From Torreya grandis (lineage: Eukaryota > Streptophyta > Pinopsida > Cupressales > Taxaceae): a DNA stretch of 64,000 nt. Where the stretch lies: NCBI GenBank assembly GCA_037957365.1, contig JARHVA010000122.1, positions 7,605,501 to 7,669,500 of the forward strand, read 5' to 3'. Positions within the stretch are counted from its first letter, which is position 1. Each line of letters opens with the position of its first letter. Below, piece by piece: positions 59,900 through 64,000 of this stretch. Below the pieces are notes generated by a model, which did not search any database, was not told where the DNA came from, and saw only the letters and a list, made by a program, of their open reading frames with translations. Both the position numbers and the translations under genes were made by a program.

Positions 59900-61800
59900 T
59901 GTCTCAAATAGTCCCCTCTAAATAGTACACTATAAAGAGGTTGTCTATAATATCAAGTCTATCACCTATCCTTATAGGTTGGTCACCTGGGCCTATACCT
60001 ATGCTAGTTGAATCATGGTAGCCATATGCATATATCTCTCTTGAGCCAAGGCATACCATGTCTATGCCTCTCCTAATCCCACCCCTACTAGTGGCTGTCA
60101 CTCATCTCCTCATACCTTTAATCACCTCATGGCCTCTCTTGCTAGTCTAAACCAGCTCTCTTGAGATGGAGAAGATAGTACATAGGATCATCCAAAGTGG
60201 TAGGTTTGTATGGTGTAAGTGCATCATCTAATATCTCATGGAGTGTTACCCTCACTAGGGATCCCAATTTGGTCTCCTCTTCCTCTACAAAATCTACAAG
60301 ATTCAAACCAAATATATATATTAGGTCACAAATATATCTCAAAATCTATCTATCTATAATCCATCTCAAAAAACTTAAGCAAATTTCAAACCATTTATTA
60401 CCTATATAAATATCACCTATCACCATCTATCTATCTTCATAAGCACCAAACATGGTCTCTCCATCAGATCATCCCCTAAGTACCTCATCCTTTGGATGCC
60501 TCCCAACCAATGCAAACCTTGGGGTCACCACCCATGCCCATCTCAAGCTATTCCTCAATGGTGCCTCTATAAACTAGATCTACCCTAGGTCGACTGATGG
60601 GTCATCTTGGATGACCACCCTCTATACTCTCTTATTAGTGGCATCTCCATCAGTGGTATAACCAAGGTGGCCACCATTTCTCCTACTATGGTTTTAGCTC
60701 TGATACCTCTAAAACTCTTATATCCACATCCATCTCCTCTCTAGTTACTATTTATCATGCTTGACCTATTCATGGTGTCTCTTGTTATGGCTTGATCTCT
60801 AGTCTCACAACTAGCCTCCTCTCCCCCTCAACTCTCTCACATGTCTAGCCTAAAATGTGGGCACCACTATCAGAGCTACTAGGTGAGGGAGTCCAAACTA
60901 TCCTAGTATGTGTGACACTAGATGTAACTCTATCCACCATGTGTAGTGGCCTATAATCTATGCTTGTGTTAATTCTAGTGCCACCATCCTCCAACTTGGC
61001 CAAACTATCATGATGTGTCCATACAGATACCACATAATATCTACTCACATGATTATCTATATCACTAACACATGGGGAATGGCCCATGCCACCTGATCCT
61101 ATCTCCATATCTGTATTAGAGGCAACCAATCATCGACCACATGGGGTAACCCAGATGGTCAATACATTGAAAACCTCTCATATATCTATGCACTCAATAA
61201 AATCTCTGGTCCCATAGTCTTCTTCCCTCTAAACATCATCCTATACATATCATGCATGACATGAACCCAAATAATAGAACCTAGACCATAAAGTACCCCT
61301 ACTCTAAAATAGATTGGCATAAGGCTATCACATATAAAAATACCCTTCTATCTAACTTGTGGCACAAAACCCATGCTATTATAAGTCCTATCACTACCTT
61401 CCAGATATCTATAATTTGAGATATATACACATAAAAAAGGCTCACTCTTAGCCCTAGATATATCTTATCTAAGCACGTAGTCCATCAGGTTAATGTTCAT
61501 CTCTCTTTCTATCCATCTGCTATCCCTATGATCACTAGTGTCCCTCTTATTAGAAGTCCAAGTATATCATGGATATCCTCTAACATGATACCCACCTTGA
61601 TGGTATTGCCATCCACCACCCACTTGAAGTTATTAGTCAAGCACTCCTAGATTCTTAGGAATATAACTACAAGATCTACTCTTAGTGGCACTCGATACAT
61701 CTCCATGATTCCTCTTAAGCCTAGAATGACTAACCTAGCTTGATCCTGCACTATCAATCACTCTAATAAGTCTAGTAGCCATGATACATCCAATAATATC
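59900..61800 (-). pseudogene. Antisense plant mobile domain (PMD) pseudogene in Gypsy-5
   Basis: On the minus strand from about 61740, GLRGIMEMYRVPLRVDL is followed by NNFKWVVDGNTIKVGIMLED and IHDILGLLIRG: the PMD hallmark (family form TFHLPxGEMTxTLEDVxxLLGLPxxG). Further on, near 61275-61155, GLGSIIWVHVMHDMYRMMF, MGPEILLSA and YERF match the WGxAxLAxLYRxL and LLQxWAxERF part. Downstream open segments (61129-60845, 60342-60142, 60101-59904) are probably its C-terminal tail. Several frameshifts and stops. Extra antisense frames between integrase and the 3' LTR are reported for Tat-lineage elements (from memory), which fits the place and strand. Confidence 0.75.
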
Positions 61801-63069
61801 TAGAATCTATGATGCCCTTGTAACCATCAAACAACAAAATATGTATTTTACCTCCATGTCACTTATAATCAAATATATTATTTTTAAATTTTTACAAAAA
61901 CAAACATAATTTGCCTTAATCTATCTATTTTTGATCAATTTCACCTCTTCTTTACCTACTTGGCCATTTTAGTACTTACTCGATTAACTTGAGCCTTACA
62001 CATACTATTTTGGCTAATTTATCACATTTTAGTACTATATCAGCCACTTAGTCACATACTAGGTTTACCAAATAGTACTGGGTTGACCCTATGGACTTAA
62101 CAAACGAAGTCAACCTTTTCATTTCCCCCTTAGTATTGAGTTGACAGAGTGGATTAACCTACTAAGTCAACATAGATGTACTAAGTCATCATTATTATTC
62201 AATCAACTAAGTCAACCTATGCATACTAAGTCAATATTATGTAATTAAGATTTTCAACCTACTAGGTTGACTGGGTTGACATAATTGGTTTAGATTGCTG
62301 ATTGTTTCCCTTGCTTGTAATAAATGCCTCTAGTATTTATTACTTTGATTCCTTTCAACCTATTTCCCCTTTTGGCCTCTACTACCCTTATTAACTATTT
62401 GGGGTTCATTTTAGTTTCTATAAATAATCTAAATTACAAATTTCTATAAAACACTTAATTTCAATTAAAATACTCTAAACAAATTTCAAATTCTCAATTG
62501 CCTACATGTGCTACACCCATTACAGCTGCTAGGCATAATCCTCATCTTAGTTGTCATCTCCTCACTATTTTATCTCTTTTAAATTTTGTTTGGTCTCTTA
62601 GATCTCTATTTTTCTCTCCAAATAAGTCAAATAATAAGCAAACGACTTTCTCTTTACCTTTCAAATATTTACCATCATATTCCTTGTTTAGATCATATAT
62701 TTGTTTTTACTCACTCATTTTTTAAACCATAAAAAGTTCTAGAATCATGACATTTTAGAGAATATTTTCCACTACTATATGAATATATTCTATTTTTTTT
62801 TTGATTTTTTGCTCTTTTTTGCACTAATCTCTATAGTTTCACCTAATGTTCTTCACATTGGACAACTTAACAATCTCTTGCAGTTTCCTTTTAATCTACA
62901 ACACTAAGGTAAGTAAAGGTATGTGTTTTTCAATTATGTCCTTTCATTTATCTTATTTTCTCCTTAATTTATTTTACTTAGCATCAGTTTTATGTGTCAT
63001 CATGTTCTATTCTTGAAGCACCATTCCATGTTGTACTTACGTGACACGTGATGAGATTCGAGTGGGGCA
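61801..63069. other. Gypsy-5 3' untranslated region and polypurine tract
   Basis: Between 62030 and 62290 TTGAC/GTCAA cores are dense again (for example AGGTTGACTGGGTTGAC at 62264). A GGTAAGTAAAGG block lies near 62910. GATTCGAGTGGGG (63055-63067) is the polypurine tract before the 3' LTR. No coding domain; the open segment 62498-62722 is unrecognised. Confidence 0.55.
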
Positions 63070-64000
63070 TATATACACATAATATTTTCAAACATTTATC
63101 AAATTTTGAGGCTCTTTATCTTACATAAACCCATCAAGTCTCAATATATTTGAGTGAATGCCTTAAGGGGTGCATTGGGAAAGGGGTGGGTAGGCCATTG
63201 TTTCTTCATAGGATTGATGTCCCTTTTGCCACTTGTTATCTACATACTTATCTCTTGAAAACCATTCCCTAAGCTTGTTTTTCTTTGTTTATACTCCTTC
63301 AATAATTTCCTACATTTTATCCCCATTTTCCTAACCTAAATCTCCTTTTGAATATATATAGTACTAGGCTGACTAGGTCAACCCTATACTCTTATGGGTA
63401 AAATTCAATTAGGATCTAATTCAGCTCTTGGATGACCTAGCTCTTGACCTAGTGAATTTTTGTCCATAATAGTACTAGGTTGACCTTGTTAGCCAAAACT
63501 TTCAAAAATGATTAAGGTTAAATCTTCTTATATATACAAGATCATTTCACCATTATTTAGAAAAGAGAAGAAGTAAGAGTTATTTTGGATCTGCTTATCC
63601 ACCATTCTACTTGAGGAGATAACTTAGGGTTTCATACTTTCTTTGAAGATATAGATCTTGTCTTATGGAGAAGTATTTTGGATGCATTGATATTTTTTGT
63701 AGCTTAGATCTAATGTATCCTTTTCATCCTTACATACCACAACAACATCTTGAAAAGCACCTTGTCCAAGGGAGAGATTGATTCTTGATAGGTTCATGTT
63801 CAAAGGTAAGTATTCCTAACTTTGTTCCTCTTTTGTAAGAGTAGATAAATATACTTTTGTACTTATTTTCCATGCATTAAGATTCCATATACATTGATGT
63901 GAGTATATGTCTTCTATCCATGTTTATTTTTATTGTTTATTACCCCCACGTTCTACCACAAGCTTTGGTGAGCACTAGATTAGAATTTACTTTACTTGTT
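63070..64000 (+). repeat. Gypsy-5 3' LTR, cut by window end
   Basis: Matches 49574-50496. It starts TATATACACAT, aligned to TGTATACACAA, and keeps the TATA box (63528), the splice donor (63806) and the TTGAC palindrome (63367). The remaining 400 bases or so would lie beyond 64000. Confidence 0.88.

Larger units (their letters stand above)
49574..64000 (+). mobile_element. Gypsy-5, Tat-like element with antisense plant mobile domain; runs off the window
   Basis: LTR pair 49574-50892 and 63070 to beyond 64000. Between them on the plus strand are a long leader, gag with a C-x-FH-x-GH-x-C finger and protease of Tat type; then about 4 kb with no recognised RT or integrase, tandem repeats and an antisense plant-mobile-domain pseudogene. 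The right end is outside the window, so target duplications cannot be checked. It is inserted in the putative Gypsy-4 LTR. Confidence 0.85.

Noticed and set aside
1..64000. Host genes, tRNA or rRNA genes
   Set aside because: No cloverleaf with A/B boxes, no rRNA core sequence and no exon-intron gene with a recognisable host product was found; all recognisable proteins belong to mobile elements.

Overview
The window is plant nuclear DNA made almost entirely of decayed, nested LTR retrotransposons. It is AT-rich. Ty1/copia and Ty3/gypsy proteins, iMet-type primer binding sites, a gypsy chromodomain and a plant mobile domain all point to a land plant with a large, repeat-filled genome. I cannot name the species. 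I found no intact host gene, tRNA, rRNA or CRISPR array. Every coding region is broken by stops or frameshifts and is annotated as a pseudogene. All comparisons were made by eye, so percentages and some ends are approximate.

Left half (about 1-27000). An outer minus-strand LTR-like pair (884-1387 and 26582-26987) brackets a non-coding interior. Into that interior went Copia-1 (2331-24364, plus). It is flanked on both sides by the same 364-bp stretch (1967-2330 and 24365-24728) instead of a usual 5-bp target duplication. Copia-1 is split in pol by Gypsy-1 (5639-21880, plus), a chromodomain gypsy with 347-bp LTRs. Gypsy-1 is split inside its chromodomain by Gypsy-2 (10676-21370, minus), which has LTRs of 2.1-2.4 kb. 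Target duplications and protein reading across the junctions fix this order. LTR pairs at all three levels differ by roughly 9 percent, so the insertions probably followed each other fairly quickly.

Middle (about 28200-45300). Gypsy-3 (28218-45312, plus) has 1.23-kb LTRs about 18 percent apart. Its 5' LTR holds a 1793-bp solo LTR with a perfect CCATT target duplication. Its protease region holds Copia-2 (32281-40041, minus), a gag-only element with iMet-type primer binding site and polypurine tract.

Right half (about 45300-64000). Gypsy-3 sits in the 5' part of Gypsy-4, of which gag and protease remain. Next is Gypsy-5 (49574 to beyond the window end): LTR, long leader, gag, protease, no recognisable reverse transcriptase, and an antisense plant-mobile-domain pseudogene before the 3' LTR. 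Its LTRs share a TATA box, a consensus splice donor and palindromic TTGAC (W-box type) motifs, which are also scattered through the leader and 3' region. Gypsy-3, -4 and -5 look like relatives of the Tat lineage with gag and protease but no visible pol.
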